Notes: generated by a model not told the origin, from the letters alone. Positions 23,657 to 35,318 are shown, numbered from the stretch's first letter. The stretch: DNA of 64,000 nt from Motacilla alba alba (GCF_015832195.1 NC_052018.1:4081856-4145855); one strand, 5' to 3'. Translations and numbers: made by a program.

Positions 23657-23877
23657 CCCAGCGTCTTTGGGGCATCTTTGCAGCATTGCCTGGCCCCAAG
23701 GGCATTTGGACACAGCCATTCCTCTTGCGTTTGCTGCTCGGTGAACCCTCAGACCTTCTCCAGGCAGGTGAGTGTGGGGTCTCTCTCTGAAATGCTGCCC
23801 CACTCAGGGTCCAGCCTGTCCCCATTGCCGTGGTGTCCCCTCTGCAGCTCTGTGAAGACCCAGGAGAGGCAGCAGCC

Positions 23878-24782
23878 ATGAAGATCCTGTTCCTGCTCTT
23901 CCCCCTGATCCTCCTGTTGGTCCAGGGTGCTTCAGGTGAGAAAGGAAGAGGGGAGATGGGGGAAAGTGTGTGCCTGCACCAGGGGGAATTCAGTGCTCCT
24001 GGAAGTGACTGTGTTTGTGGGAATGATGAGAAGGTATCAGGCATCCGATGTGTTTCATGAGAATCCAACTGGACACCGTGTTAGGGTGGAGAGATCACAG
24101 GAAAATAGACAGGGATGTGGGATGTGAGGAGTCCCTGCCTGCCAGCAGGACTGCAAGCATACCTTGCTCTCCTGGATTACTGCTGTAATAGCTGTGTGTG
24201 CTTTTGTCCATGGAAACAGGAAATGCAGCTCGATGCAGGCGCCGAGGGGGATTCTGCAGCTTTGATGGCTGCATCTCCCAGACAAAAGCTATAGGAAGAT
24301 GTTCATCAGTCAGTGTGTGCTGCAAAAGGTAAGGACCAGATCCCAGCCTGAAAAATGACATTTCTCCTTTTTTCCCAGAGTGATCTCTTACAAATTTCAT
24401 TCTTACACTGAATTAGGGAAGAAACCTAAAAGAGAAGGGAAAAGCTATTGAGAGGTTTGGAGCTGGCCTGAGTGAGCCTGCAGAAGCCTCACAAATACCA
24501 AGGCCTCTACACTCACCAAAGACTGAAACATTCCCTGTCCTTGGGCAGCACCGAGGACATGATCCCAAACTTCCTGCATCTGCACACACCTGGAGCCAGG
24601 GCTGCCAGCACTGAGATAGCCCAGCTCCAACCTGTCTGCACTAAGGACTGCACAACATCCATCCCTGAGCCTGACTCAGCTGCAGCACAGCCTGGGCAAT
24701 GCAGGGCAGGGAGAGAGACCGGCAGGGAAAGTTACCCCAGGTCATGTGCTTGTCTGTTTATTCTTACAGTAACTGGGTTTGA
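23878..24782 (+). CDS. AvBD3-like: beta-defensin copy 6 (AvBD3-like), short intron 1
   Basis: Predicted 59-aa precursor, exons 23878-23935, 24220-24328 and 24770-24782. The signal peptide ends QGAS, not QGAA. The mature part starts GNAARC like copy 4 but differs around the third cysteine (SFDGC, then ISQTKAIGRC). The tail is SNWV. Intron 1 is only 80 bp (23768-23847), against about 980 bp in copies 1-5. The promoter and TATA box are unchanged. Its spacer on the left contains a reverse CR1 fragment and not the spacer type seen before copies 1-3 and 5. Confidence 0.88.
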
Positions 24783-24999
24783 GACCCTGAAATTCCCAAG
24801 CAAGACATCCACTCGCTTCTGGCTGCTGGACCCTCCTGCTGATGTCCCCATCTGCTGATGTCCCCTGCCCTCCCTGGCTGTGCGGTGCCCAGCTGGGCTG
24901 ACAGCAGCAGTGGCAGCTGCTGCTGCTGGGTGCTGCTGGGCTGCAGCCCTGTGGTGCCAGCCCCGGTGTCTTTGGGCCAGGGGCTGCTTTTCTGGCTTG

Positions 25000-25005
25000 A
25001 ATAAA
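25000..25005 (+). terminator. poly(A) signal, copy 6
   Basis: AATAAA. The downstream conserved block breaks off after about 25065 and passes into a CR1 fragment. Confidence 0.8.
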
Positions 25006-25084
25006 GACGAGCACTTTGGCATTGCAGCGCTGGGCCGTGTGTGCGTGTCCTGCTGCTGCTGGAGGGGTTGTTTTTGCGAGCAGC

Positions 25085-25470
25085 TGGGGACAGTGCCTGA
25101 TTCACTGAAGATTTTCCCTCTCAAGAATCATACCCAAAAAATTATTGATGTTGGAAAAGACCTCTAAGAATATTGAATCTAACCATTCCTCCAAGACTGC
25201 CAAACCAAATACTAAACCATCAGCACAAGTGCCACATTCACACAGCTTATAAATTCCCTGCAGGAATGGTGACACAACCACTGCTATGGGCAGCATGTCC
25301 CAAACAACCATCACTGTTTCTGCCAGGAAATGATTCCTAATACCCAGTCTAATCCTTCCCTGGTGCTCTTTGAGACCATTTCCTCTTATTCTGTCAACAG
25401 CTGCCTGGGAGAAGAGACTGACCCCAAAAATGTCTGCTTGTTTGCTATTGTCTTTCCAGACCGGGAGGAT
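25085..25470 (-). mobile_element. CR1 fragment, reverse, in the copy 6-7 spacer
   Basis: Close copy of the fragment at 22575-22890, again oriented against the defensin genes. It directly abuts the truncated 3' block of copy 6. Confidence 0.7.
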
Positions 25471-25994
25471 TTGGGGAGGGATGTTCAGACCAGCCCTGCC
25501 TACCTTTGCTTTTCCTTCATCTGTGGTCACCTGTCCTGGCTCTCACTCTGGGGCTGTTGCCTCAAGCTCCCTTTCCCTCTGCAGTCAAGTGCTGTTCCCT
25601 CACCCCAGGGCTCCTTGGCCCAGAACATCTGGAGCCAGGATGATGGAGGTGTGGAAAACGATCTCAGGGCTTACGAAGGGGCATGCAGGGGGAAGTAAAG
25701 AACAGAGGGAATGCAGGAAATGTTATTTTATCCATCTCATTTCCAAACTCTGCAAGAGAAATGTTGGTGTGAAATGAGTGGCAAACCCTTCATGTCCCCT
25801 TACATAAATGAGCAAGATTGCAATATTCAGCCAGATCTTCCACATCCCACTCTGAGTATAGAACAGATAAAATGAGAGATGACAAGGAGGGAAACCATTT
25901 CCTCATTTCTATTCTTCCCAACACCAACCTGCCTCTCTTGTCCATCCCATCCCTCTCCGCTCAGTCCATTGCTGCTGTGCCATGGATGTCACAA

Positions 25995-26187
25995 GGGGTG
26001 TTGCATGGAGACAACGGTGACATTGATTGCAACAGCCCCAGGAGGCACCTCAGCCTCTGGCCCTGCAGCAGGGAGGGACCAGGGCCAGCCCCAGCACCCC
26101 CACAGCCATGGGGCACTCCCGGGTTGGCCCAGGCCACTTGTGCCAGCAGCAACTGGGGCCTCTCCCACCCACCAGCACTGCTATAAA
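25995..26187 (+). promoter_or_regulatory. promoter of copy 7
   Basis: TATAAA at 26182-26187; TTGATTGCAAC at 26023-26033. The first-exon donor is at 26296. Confidence 0.75.
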
Positions 26188-26404
26188 CCCAGCGTCTTTG
26201 GGGCCCTGCAGCATTCCCTGGCCCCAAGGGCATCTGGACACAGCCATTCCTCTTGGGTTTGCTGCTCAGTGAACCCTCAGACCTTCTCCAGGCAGGTGAG
26301 TGTGGGGTCTGTCTCTGCCGTCCTTCTGGATTCAGGGTCCTGCTTTTCCCCATTGCCTTGGTCTTCCTTTGCAGCCCTGTGTAGACCCAGGACCAGCAGC
26401 AGCC

Positions 26405-27624
26405 ATGAAGATCCTGTTCCTGCTCCTCCCTCTGATTCTCCTGTTGGTCCAGGGTGCTGCAGGTGAGATGGGAAGAGGGGAAATGGTGGAAAGTGTGAGC
26501 ACCCAGCAGTGGGAATTCAGTGTCCCTGGAAGTGACTGTGTTTATGGGAATGATGAGAAAGTAACAGGGGATTGAGTTGAAAGGGTTTTCTTGAGTGAGT
26601 TTCCAGATGGACACTGATTTGGGGTGGCGAGAGCCCATGGAAACAGAATTCTGGCTTGGTCTGTGGGTCACAGACTTGGAATGTGACAAATCCCAGGCTG
26701 TCAATTCTGCTGGTCCAGGCAGAGGTGCGATGCAGCAGGGCACTAGCTCAACCTCACGCTGGTCCTTTCTACTCTCTGCTCTGGTGTGCCTTCAGTTTAG
26801 GGGCACAGGGATCTTCCAGGTGAGACGTGTTGTAACAGGAGATGTGGCTGTGGGGGGATTGAATCTGAGCCCTTCTCTTGGCCTGAAATGCACCAGCAGC
26901 AGGGAGCATCAGCCTGTCCATAACCACAGTCTGACCTCTCAGATTATTCCTTTAATTTTTCCATGTGTGTCTTTCCCCATGGCAACAGGCAATGCACTTG
27001 TATGCGCGTTCAAACGGGGGTTCTGCATCAGGCATTTTTGCCCCCGCGGTACACGTATTGTGGGATTATGTGCACGTGGTTTCGCATGCTGCAAAAGGTA
27101 AGGCCCAGAGCCTTGGCTGAAGAAAGATTTTCCTCCTTTTTCTGCAGAAAGATCTGTTACCAATGTCTTTCTTGTCAACTCATGATAAATACCGTCCTTC
27201 ATTTATGCTTTGAGAGAGATGCTGAAGAAGGGATAGAATATTCCTTGAGGGTTTGATCTCCCCTCACTGGAGCTGCAGCAGCCCCAGGTTAGCCATGGCC
27301 TCCTCATTCTCCTCCAGTCCCCACGGCCTCCTTCAGGTTTTGCAGAGGCCTCTCCAAAGCCACCAAAGAGGGAAACCTTCCTTGTCCATGGGAAGCACCA
27401 AGGACATGATCCCAAATTTGCTGCATCTGCACACACCTGGAGCCAGGGCTGCCAGCAGTGAGATAGCCCAGCTCCAACCTGCCTGCACTAAGGGCTGCAC
27501 AAGATCCATCTCTGAGCCTGAGTCTGCTGCAGCACAGCCTGGGCATTGCAGGGCAGGGGAGAGAGTGGCAAGAAAATGTTACACCAGGTGATGAGCTTGT
27601 CTGCTTTCTTTTTGCAGTCGCTAG
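26405..27624 (+). CDS. AvBD3-like: beta-defensin copy 7 (divergent AvBD3-like), truncated tail
   Basis: Predicted 57-aa precursor, exons 26405-26462, 26989-27097 and 27618-27624. The signal is MKILFLLLPLILLLVQGAA. The mature part starts GNALVC and differs strongly from the other plus-strand copies: FKRGFC, then IRHFC, then GLC instead of GRC. The last exon reads S-R-stop because TAG (27622-27624) replaces the TAT codon seen in copy 3, so the tail is two residues shorter. Intron 1 is 79 bp. Its closest relative is copy 8 on the minus strand, across the inversion axis. It is the last plus-strand gene. Confidence 0.86.
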
Positions 27625-27835
27625 GGATGAGACCCTGAATTTCCCAAGAAGGACATGCCCCTCGCTTCTGGCTCCTGAAAATCACTTCCTGATGGTCCCT
27701 TGCCCTCCCTGGCTGTGCGGTGCCCAGCTGGGCTGACAGCAGCAGTGGCAGCTGCTCCTGCTGGGTGCTGCTGGGCTGCAGCTGTGTGGTGCCAGCCCCG
27801 GTGTCTTTGGGCCAGGGGCTGCTTTTCCCGGCTTG

Positions 27836-27841
27836 AATAAA
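27836..27841 (+). terminator. poly(A) signal, copy 7
   Basis: AATAAA, last on the plus strand before the inversion axis. Confidence 0.8.
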
Positions 27842-28129
27842 GACAAGCACTTTGGCATTGCAGGGCTGGGCCGTGTGTGCGTGTCCTGCTGCTGCTGCTG
27901 GAGGGCTGCTGTGCCTGCTGCCCCTGGGGCTGCCACTGCCTTGGTGGCAGCAGAAGGCCCTGGGCATGGTGCTGGGGCTGAGCAGCGCGTGTGGCCCTGG
28001 GGATGCTCCTGCCTGGCCCTGCTTTGGGGACGCTGAGCCTGGCAGTGCCTGCTGGGCCAGGCTGGGTGGGGTGCCTGTGGTGGGGCTGCCCTGCAGATGC
28101 TGCCTCTCGGGAGCAGGATGCTTTTTCTT

Positions 28130-28689
28130 GTCCTGCTGGTTATGGGTGTCCCTTGTCCCCAACAGCCATGGCTTTTTGTGCATGCCTGTGCTGGGGGCTC
28201 TCTTCTGGGCCCGGCCTGCTTCTCACCCAATCCATCTCAGATATCCCTGAGCTCCCACCACACTGCAGACTGGGATCTCCATCTTCCTCATCTGCCCTTG
28301 AGCTGAGGTCTGCAGTGCAGTCTCTGCTCAGTTCTCTCCCTTCTCCCAGGCCCACATCACTAACTCCTCCACCAGCCCACAGCCTCTGTCCTTTCCTCAT
28401 CCCTTCTGGAGGAGCCTGATCCTGCAGACCCAGAAGACCTCAGCATGCCTTCAAGGGAAACAGTTCTCCCAGTCTGGCTGTACAGCTCCTCCAGGAGGTG
28501 ATCTCTCCAAGTGGTCCCTTGGCCTGCAACCTGAAAATGTCCATAAATATCTCCCAGCAGGGCAAAAGCCAGGTGTCTTCTCCTCTCTGGCAGCTCAGAC
28601 AGGTTGGTGTTACCACATTCTTCACTTCCTAACGCCAGTGGTCTCAGCATTCCTGTGAGTACAGACCCAGCCCTGCAGAGTCAATTAAT
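28130..28689. other. axis sequence of unknown origin
   Basis: Shares nothing with the defensin units after the 3' block of copy 7 ends near 28110. The minus strand has an open frame of about 96 codons (28650-28360) with a plausible amino-acid mix (ELPERRRHLAFALLGDIYGH), which could be an exon or retrocopy fragment of another gene. I do not recognise it. Confidence 0.35.
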
Positions 28690-29830
28690 ATATTTTGGGG
28701 CTGGCCCTGGTCCCTCCCTGCTGCAGGGCCAGAGGCTGAGGTGCCTCCTGGGGCTGTTGCAATCAATGTCACCGTTGTCCCCATGCAACACCTCTTGTGA
28801 CACCCGTGACGCAGCAGCAACGGGCTGTGGGGCCAGCAGGGAAATCCTTGGGATGGGCACAGGAACTGGTGGGTGAAGCACCAGCACCAGCCCAGTTCTG
28901 GTGACAGTCCTTGATGGGCAGGAGGGGTCTGTGCCATGTGCCCAGGTTAGCAGCTCCCTCTTCAGGAGTTTGGCAGAGCAATCTGGCTGCCCCCAAATTG
29001 CAGAGCCTGAGTTTCGGGGGTTTGGCAGTGGAACCTGGTGCCTCAACATTATTCGCTGCACAACCCTGAGATATGAAGTCATAGTGACAAGATGACTATT
29101 AAAAAAAAAAAACCACGGAAAATGGATTCTGCATCTTCAGCAGAAACAGAGGGCCCAATTCCCCAGATTACTGATGGCTCACTGGGAAGGTTTTCTGAAG
29201 ATAAGTGGGAAAGGTTCTGCTCTGTGCCAGAGCAGAAGCTTGGTGCTGGTTTCCAATGAGCAGGGTCTGAGTCTGTGTCCCTGGATGTGTCCAGCACACC
29301 ATAGAACCACAAGGAGTTCTTACAGAAGGCAGGATGACACAAGACCTTGGGTTGGGAATCCTTCTCAGAGGTGTCAGAAGAGGAAATGAAAACCTCCTTT
29401 TCTTCAGTGCAGAGGGGAAACAGAGAAAGGAACTTTTGGGCTGGACATCTTGAGTACTCAAGTGACTCCAGCCTGTCCTATGTGCTCTCCTCATGTATAT
29501 GTTCCAGAGAGCAGCAAGCACAACAGTAATGAATTAAATGGATGAAAAAATAGAGGATTTAAGTGATGCTACAGTGAAACTGCTGTGGATGTTGAATTTT
29601 GCTATAAAGAGAATGAAGACGAAAAAAGACAGAAGTCAAACCTTTTGGTACAGGTATTTTTTTTCCTCTACTGAAACCATGAGTCACATGTGAGTTCTCC
29701 TGGCTGTGCAGAGGTTCCTCACTGCCCCATACCTTCAAGGAATGGCTCCTGCTGCAGGTTTTGCAGCTGGGACTGGAGCTGGGACCTTGTAACAAAGCTG
29801 TGGCTATTTTAGAGATGAGGCTTTGTCCTG
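28690..29830 (-). pseudogene. gene-less relic defensin unit at the axis
   Basis: Minus-strand promoter block with the C-EBP-like element (28766-28756), followed by the usual upstream flank (29,090-29,530 and 29,690-29,830 match the spacers near 48,000-48,800). The TATA box, all exons and the CR1 of a normal unit are missing. The promoter ends at TATTTTGGGGCTGG (about 28690), where unrelated sequence begins. Confidence 0.65.
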
Positions 29831-30594
29831 ATCACCATGGTTTCTATCTCATGTCTTTCTGAGTCCACAGCACTTTGTGAGTCCACAGCCAGTTCCTCTA
29901 CTGGTGGAGAGGAGGAGGAAAAGGGAGGAAGGGAAATCCTGCTTCACCCTCAGAGTCCTGCCTTGTGCAGGGATAGAGGCATCAGACATGTTGGAGAATC
30001 CCTGCCAAAGGCTGCTGAGGTGAGGTATTGGGTGTATCCCAATCAAGTGCTATAAACATCACCCAACTTCCACCAGAAAACCTCCCCTGGATGTTGGAGA
30101 CAGGGAACAATTGGCAGCCCAAGGACATGGGGACAACCCTGGGCTGGATCTGCTGCGCTTCACAGCCCAGAGCCACAGCTGGGACTGCAGGGACATTCCA
30201 ACAGCTCCCAGAGCTCTGCAGAGCCCACGTGGACTCAGAACAGAGGGCAAGGCCCTGCCTGGGCTCCAGCCAGTCTTAGGTGTGCCCAGACAACTGAGGG
30301 AATTCCAGGGTGTGCGCAATGAACACTCAAACACAGATGTGTAGCTTGAGATTCCCAGTAGGAGCCATGTCCTGCTCCATGTGGACATATGGGACATCCC
30401 TGCAGAAAACCCAGGGAGATGTTTTCCCGCAAGCAGCAGGACACTGCCTCCCTTGAGCTCATCCTCCTTGTGCTGAGCATCCCCCACAAGAAAGAATCAT
30501 CAGCCACCGCAAAATGAGTGAGAGGGAAGTAGGGGCCTGAGAAAATAAAGAAGTCTGGGCCGATAAAAAGCAGGACATGGATTCGTCTTCACAG
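29831..30594. other. unique axis spacer
   Basis: Not related to the repeat units. It contains a TATAAA at 30051-30056 without a recognisable defensin exon behind it. No gene is supported. Confidence 0.5.
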
Positions 30595-30859
30595 GAGTGA
30601 GCATCTGCAGGGCAGCTCCACCACAGGCACCCCACCCAGGCTGGCCCAGCAGGCACTGCCAGGCTCAGCGTCCCCAAAGCAGGGCCAGGCAGGAGCATCC
30701 CCAGGGCCACACGCGCTGCTCAGCCCCAGCACCATGCCCAGGGCCTTCTGCTGCCACCAAGGCAGTGGCAGCCCCAGGGGCAGCAGGCACAGCAGCCCTC
30801 CAGCAGCAGCAGCAGGACACGCACACATGGCCCAGCGCTGCAATGCCAAAGTGCTCGTC

Positions 30860-30865
30860 TTTATT
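30860..30865 (-). terminator. poly(A) signal, copy 8
   Basis: AATAAA on the minus strand, facing copy 7. Confidence 0.8.
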
Positions 30866-31085
30866 CAAGCTGGGAAAAGCAGCCCCTGGCCCAAAGACAC
30901 CGGGGCTGGCACCACAGGGCTGCAGCCCAGCAGCACCCAGCAGGAGCAGCTGCCACTGCTGCTGTCAGCCCAGCTGGGCACAGCACAGCTAGGGAGGGCA
31001 GGGGACATCAGGAGGTGGGGACATCATCAGGTGGGTCCAGCAGCCACGAAGCGAGGGCTGTGTCCTGCTCAGGAATGTCAGGGTT

Positions 31086-32330
31086 TTAACCCCTGTACCT
31101 GTAAAAAGAAAACAGACAAAGACATCACCAGGTGTAACATTTCCTTGCCACTCTCTCCCCAGCCCTGCAATGCCCAGGCTGTGCTGCAGCAGACTCAGGC
31201 TCAGAGATGGATGTTGTGCAGCCCTTAGTGCAGGCAGGTTGGAGCTGGGTTATCTCAGTGCTGGCAGCCCTGGCTCCAGGTCTGTGCAGATGCAGCAAGT
31301 TTGGGATCATGTCCTTGGTGCTTCCCATGGACAAGGAAGGTTTCCTTCTTTAGTGGCTTTGGAGAGGCCTCTGCAAAACCTGAAGGAGGCCGTGGGGACT
31401 GGAGGAGAGTGGGGAGGACTTGGCTAACCTGGGGCTGTTGCAGCTCCAGTGAGGGGAGATCAAACCCTCAAGGAATATTCTCTCCCTTCTTCCGCATCTC
31501 TCTCAAAGCTTAAATGCTGTACAGTATCTATCATGAGTTGTCTAGGAAGGGGTTGGTAAACAGATCTTTCTGAGGATCTGGGCCTTACCTTCTGCAGCAC
31601 ACATATTCTCCAGCACATCTTCCCGCGAAACGTGTACTAGCAGGGCAATAACGCCTGGAGCAGAATCCCAATCGTCGCTTGCATAGAAGTGCATTGCCTG
31701 TTGCCATGGGGAAAGACACATGGAACAATTAAAGGAATAATCTGAGAGGTCAGACTGTGGTTATGACACATGGAACAATTAAAGGAATAATCTGAGAGGT
31801 CAGACTGTGGTTATAGACAGGCTGATGCTCCCTGGTGCTGGTGAATTTCAGGCCAAGAGAAGGGCTCAGATTCAATCTCTCCGCAGCCACATCTCCTGTT
31901 ACAACACGTCTCACCTGGAAGATCCCTGTGCCCCTAAACTGGAGGCACAGGAGAGAACACAGTAGAAAGGACCAGCATGAGGATGAGGAAGAGCCAGGCT
32001 GGACTCCAGCTGCATTCCCACCTCTGCCAGGAATAGCACAGCTGGAAGGCATGAATACATAACATTCCATGTCTGTGACCCACAGACCAAGCCAGAATTC
32101 TGTTTCTATGGGCTCTCGCCACCCCAAATCAGCATCCATCTCAGGAAACACCTTTGACCCCAGTCCCCTGTTACCTTCTCATCATTCCCATAAACACAGT
32201 CACTTCCCGGGACATTGGATTCCCACTGCTGGGTGCTCACACTTTCCACCATTTCCCCTCTTCCCATCTCACCTGAAGCACCCTGGACCAACAGGAGGAT
32301 GAGGGGAAGGAGCAGGAACAGGATCTTCAT
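31086..32330 (-). CDS. AvBD3-like: beta-defensin copy 8 (divergent AvBD3-like)
   Basis: First minus-strand gene, predicted 59 aa. In transcript order the exons are 32330-32273, 31697-31589 and 31098-31086; the 5'UTR exon ends at 32440 and resumes at 32360. The signal peptide is MKILFLLLPLILLLVQGAS. The mature part starts GNALLC, with KRRLGFC, SRRYC and an Arg-rich surface; the tail after CCR is RYRG. Intron 1 is 79 bp, the same length as in copy 7. Intron 2 contains a perfect 50-bp tandem duplication close to its 3' end. With copy 7 it forms a convergent sister pair. Confidence 0.87.
31715..31814. repeat. 50-bp perfect tandem duplication in copy 8 intron 2
   Basis: Unit 31715-31764 (GACACATGG...GGTTAT) is repeated exactly at 31765-31814. 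It lies 18 bp from the exon 3 acceptor and so duplicates the likely branch-point and pyrimidine region. Copy 7 has a single version. Confidence 0.9.
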
Positions 32331-32547
32331 GGCTGCTGCCTCACTCGGGTCTTCACAGGGCTGCAGAGGGGACACCAAGGCAATGGGGACAGGCCAGACC
32401 CAGAGTGGGCAGCATTCTAGAGGGAGAGCCCACACTCACCTGCCTGGAGAAGGTCTGAGGGCTCACCGAGCAGCAAACCCAAGAGGAATGGCTGTGTCCA
32501 GATGCCCTTGGGGCCAGGCAATGTTGCAGGGCCCCAAAGACGCTGGG

Positions 32548-32740
32548 TTTATAGCAGTGCTGGTGGGTGGGACAAGCCCCAGTTGCTGCTGGCACAAGTG
32601 GCCTGGGCCAACCCGGGAGTGCCCCATGGCTGTGGGGGTGCTGGGGCTGGCCCTGGTCCCTCCCTGCTGCAGGGCCAGAGGCTGAGGTGCCTCCTGGGGC
32701 TGTTGCAATCAATGTCACCGTTGTCCCCATGCAACACCTC
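32548..32740 (-). promoter_or_regulatory. promoter of copy 8
   Basis: TATA box at 32553-32548 on the minus strand; the C-EBP-like element is at 32712-32702. The first-exon donor is at 32439. Confidence 0.75.
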
Positions 32741-32769
32741 TTGTGACATCCATGGCACAGTGGCAACGG

Positions 32770-34130
32770 GCTGTGGGGCAGGAGAGGGATGGGATGGCCA
32801 AGAGAGGCGGGTTGGTGTTGGGAAAAATAGAAATGAGGAAATGGTTTCCCTCCTTGTCATCTCTCATTTTATCTGTTCTATACTCAGAGTGGGATGTGGA
32901 AGATCTGACTGAATATTGCAATCTTGCTCAGCTTTGTACAGTGAGAGGAAAGGTTCGCCCCTAATTTCAGAACAACAGTTCTCTTGCGGAGTTTGGAAAT
33001 GACATGGAGAAAATAAAATTTCCTGAATTTCCTCTTTCCCTTTACTTCCCCCTGTGTGCCCTCGGTAAGCCCTGAGCTCGTTTTCCACACCTCCATCAGC
33101 CTGGCTCCAGATGTTCTGGGCCAAGGAGCCCTGGCGTGACGGAACAGCACTTGACTGCAGAGGGAAAGGAAGCTTGAGGCAACAGCCCCAGAGTCAGTGC
33201 CAGGACAGGTGACCTCAGATGAAGGAAAAGCCAAGGTAGGCAGGGCTGGTCTGAACATCTCTCCCCAGATCCTCCCGGTCTGGAAAGCAATGGCAGTGCA
33301 GACATTTTTGGGGTCAGTCTCTTCTCCCAGGTAACAATTGACAGAATGAGAGGAAAAGCTCTCAAAGAGCTCCAGGGAAGGATTAGACTGGGTATTAGGC
33401 ATCATTTCTTTGCAGAAACGGTGATTGTTGTTTGGGTCATGCTGCCCAGGGCAGTGGTTGTGTCACCATTCCTGCAGGGAATTTAAAAGCTGTGTGGATG
33501 TGGCACTTGTGCTGATGATTTAGTGTTGGGGTTGGCAGTCCTGGGGGAATGGTTGGATTCAATATTCTTAGAGGTCTTTTCCAACATCAATACTTTTATG
33601 GGTATGATTCTTGAGAGGGAAAGTCTTCAGTGAATCAGGCAATGTCCCCAGCTGCTCCCATACAAACTTGTAGATGGACACACACAGGTATTGAACTGCT
33701 CAGGGAATGAAATGCCTGAGCTTTTCTTTGCACACATGGAGAAGCCCCTGCCTTTGATGGAGCATTGTTCCTCCAAGCCACCTGGGATGGGCAGAGAGGC
33801 CAGGAGATTCTGCTTAGTCCATGTGGGTGAACAAAGTTGGATATTTGTACACCAAGACGGCAGCTTTTCCACATGTCACCCAGACCAGGACTTGCATGGT
33901 TTCCTCCCCCTCCTGTATGCAGGGATGTGGTAAGGAGCAGCACAGCCATGGCAGGAAGGGCTGTGGCTCTGGAAAAGGACAAGGAGGAGCAGCAGGGATG
34001 GCTCCTGTGGGTCACCATGTCTGTCCCCACTCAAGGGACATCCCTCAGCACAGCTCTGCACACGAAGTTGTGGCTGTCAGGGACATCTGGGACATCTGGG
34101 ATTGGCAGGACTAGCACAGGGATCCCAGTT
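32770..34130. other. spacer between copies 8 and 9
   Basis: Reverse complement of the copy 5-6 and 6-7 spacer type, including the CR1 at 33290-33625, then the 3' block of copy 9 from about 34135. No gene seen. Confidence 0.7.
33290..33625 (+). mobile_element. CR1 fragment between copies 8 and 9
   Basis: Forward CR1 tail, again opposite to the neighbouring genes, mirroring the spacers of copies 5-7 on the other side of the axis. Confidence 0.7.
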
Positions 34131-34400
34131 CCCCAGAGGGAGCATCTGCAGGGCAGCCCCACCACAGGCACCCCACCCAGCCTGGCCCAGCAGGCACTGC
34201 CAGGCTCAGCGTCCCCAAAGCAGGGCCAGGCAGGAGCATCCCCAGGGCCACACGCGCTGCTCAGCCCCAGCACCATGCCCAGGGCCTTCTGCTGCCACCA
34301 AGGCAGTGGCAGCCCCAGGGGCAGCAGGCACAGCAGCCCTCCAGCAGCAGCAGCAGGACACGTACACACGGCCCAGCGCTGCAATGCCAAAGTGCTCGTC

Positions 34401-34406
34401 TTTATT
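34401..34406 (-). terminator. poly(A) signal, copy 9
   Basis: AATAAA on the minus strand in the standard 3' block. Confidence 0.8.
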
Positions 34407-34608
34407 CAAGCCGGGAAAAGCAGCCCCTGGCCCAAAGACACCGGGGCTGGCACCACAGGGCTGCAGCCCAGCAGCACCCAGCAGGAGCAGCTGCCACTGC
34501 TGCTGTCAGCCCAGCTGGGCACAGCACAGCCAGGGAGGGCAGGGGACATCAGGAGGTGATTTTCAGGAGCCAGAAGTGCGGGGTGTCTTGCTTGGGAGTT
34601 TCAGGGTC

Positions 34609-35318
34609 TCAACCCCAAATACTGTAAGAAAGGGAAACAAGCACATCACCTGGTGTAACTTTTCTTGCCCCTCTTTACTCCCTCCCCCTACAATGAAAAC
34701 AAGCATGGGGAGATAACACTCACCTTACAGAGGTCAACTCCAGCTATTACAGATATCAGGAGGAGGATCCTGTGCTTCACACTATTCCAGGAACAGCCTT
34801 CTGATTTGGGCAACAGAGCTGAGCTCTCTGCATTGCCTGTGAGTAAACTTTGTGGGGCTAAATGAGTGTCAGGTATAAGTGTTTTACCTGGGGCTTCTTC
34901 AGCCCTAGTCAGGGCAGGTCCAAACTCAAAAAGACTTTTCCTTTCTTTCCCTGGCTTTTACCCCTGAGCATGAATGCTTGAAGGTATAAAGTAGGAGATG
35001 GTTGAAAGACAATAATAACTTTAATCTTGAGCAGGAGGAAACCATTTCCAGAACTTACAGTTTGCAGCAGTGACTCAGTGTTGAACAAACTCCCACATAT
35101 TTGTAGGGGAAACGACAGCCCCCCACAGCACAGAATCCTCCTCGTCGGATGCACTTGTCATGTTTTCCTGCTGCCATGGAAAATCATGCACAGGGAAAGA
35201 GCTGAAACAATAGCCTGGCAGAAGAGTGTGTGAATGCACTTTTCCCTCTTCCCCTCTTACCTGCAGCACCCGGGACCAACAGGAGGAACAAGGGGAAGAG
35301 CAGGAACAGGACCCTCAT
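34609..35318 (-). CDS. AvBD3: beta-defensin copy 9, best AvBD3 orthologue candidate
   Basis: Predicted 59-aa precursor, exons 35318-35261, 35167-35059 and 34621-34609 in transcript order. The signal MRVLFLLFPLFLLLVPGAA is distinct from the MKILF type. The mature part starts GKHDKC, then IRRGGFC, AVGGC and RFP, the closest match here to the remembered chicken AvBD3 core. The tail is LIWG. Intron 2 is only 93 bp, the shortest coding intron in the window. The intron 1 acceptor at the usual position reads AA, not AG; the nearest AG is five bases further in, so exon 2 probably starts at 35343. The 5' exon is likely 36545-36477, ending CAG before GTAGGT, with a unique 1.1-kb intron 1. Assignment as AvBD3 is inference. 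Confidence 0.8.

Noticed and set aside
30051..30056. TATAAA in the axis spacer
   Set aside because: No defensin first exon, donor or upstream conserved block accompanies it.
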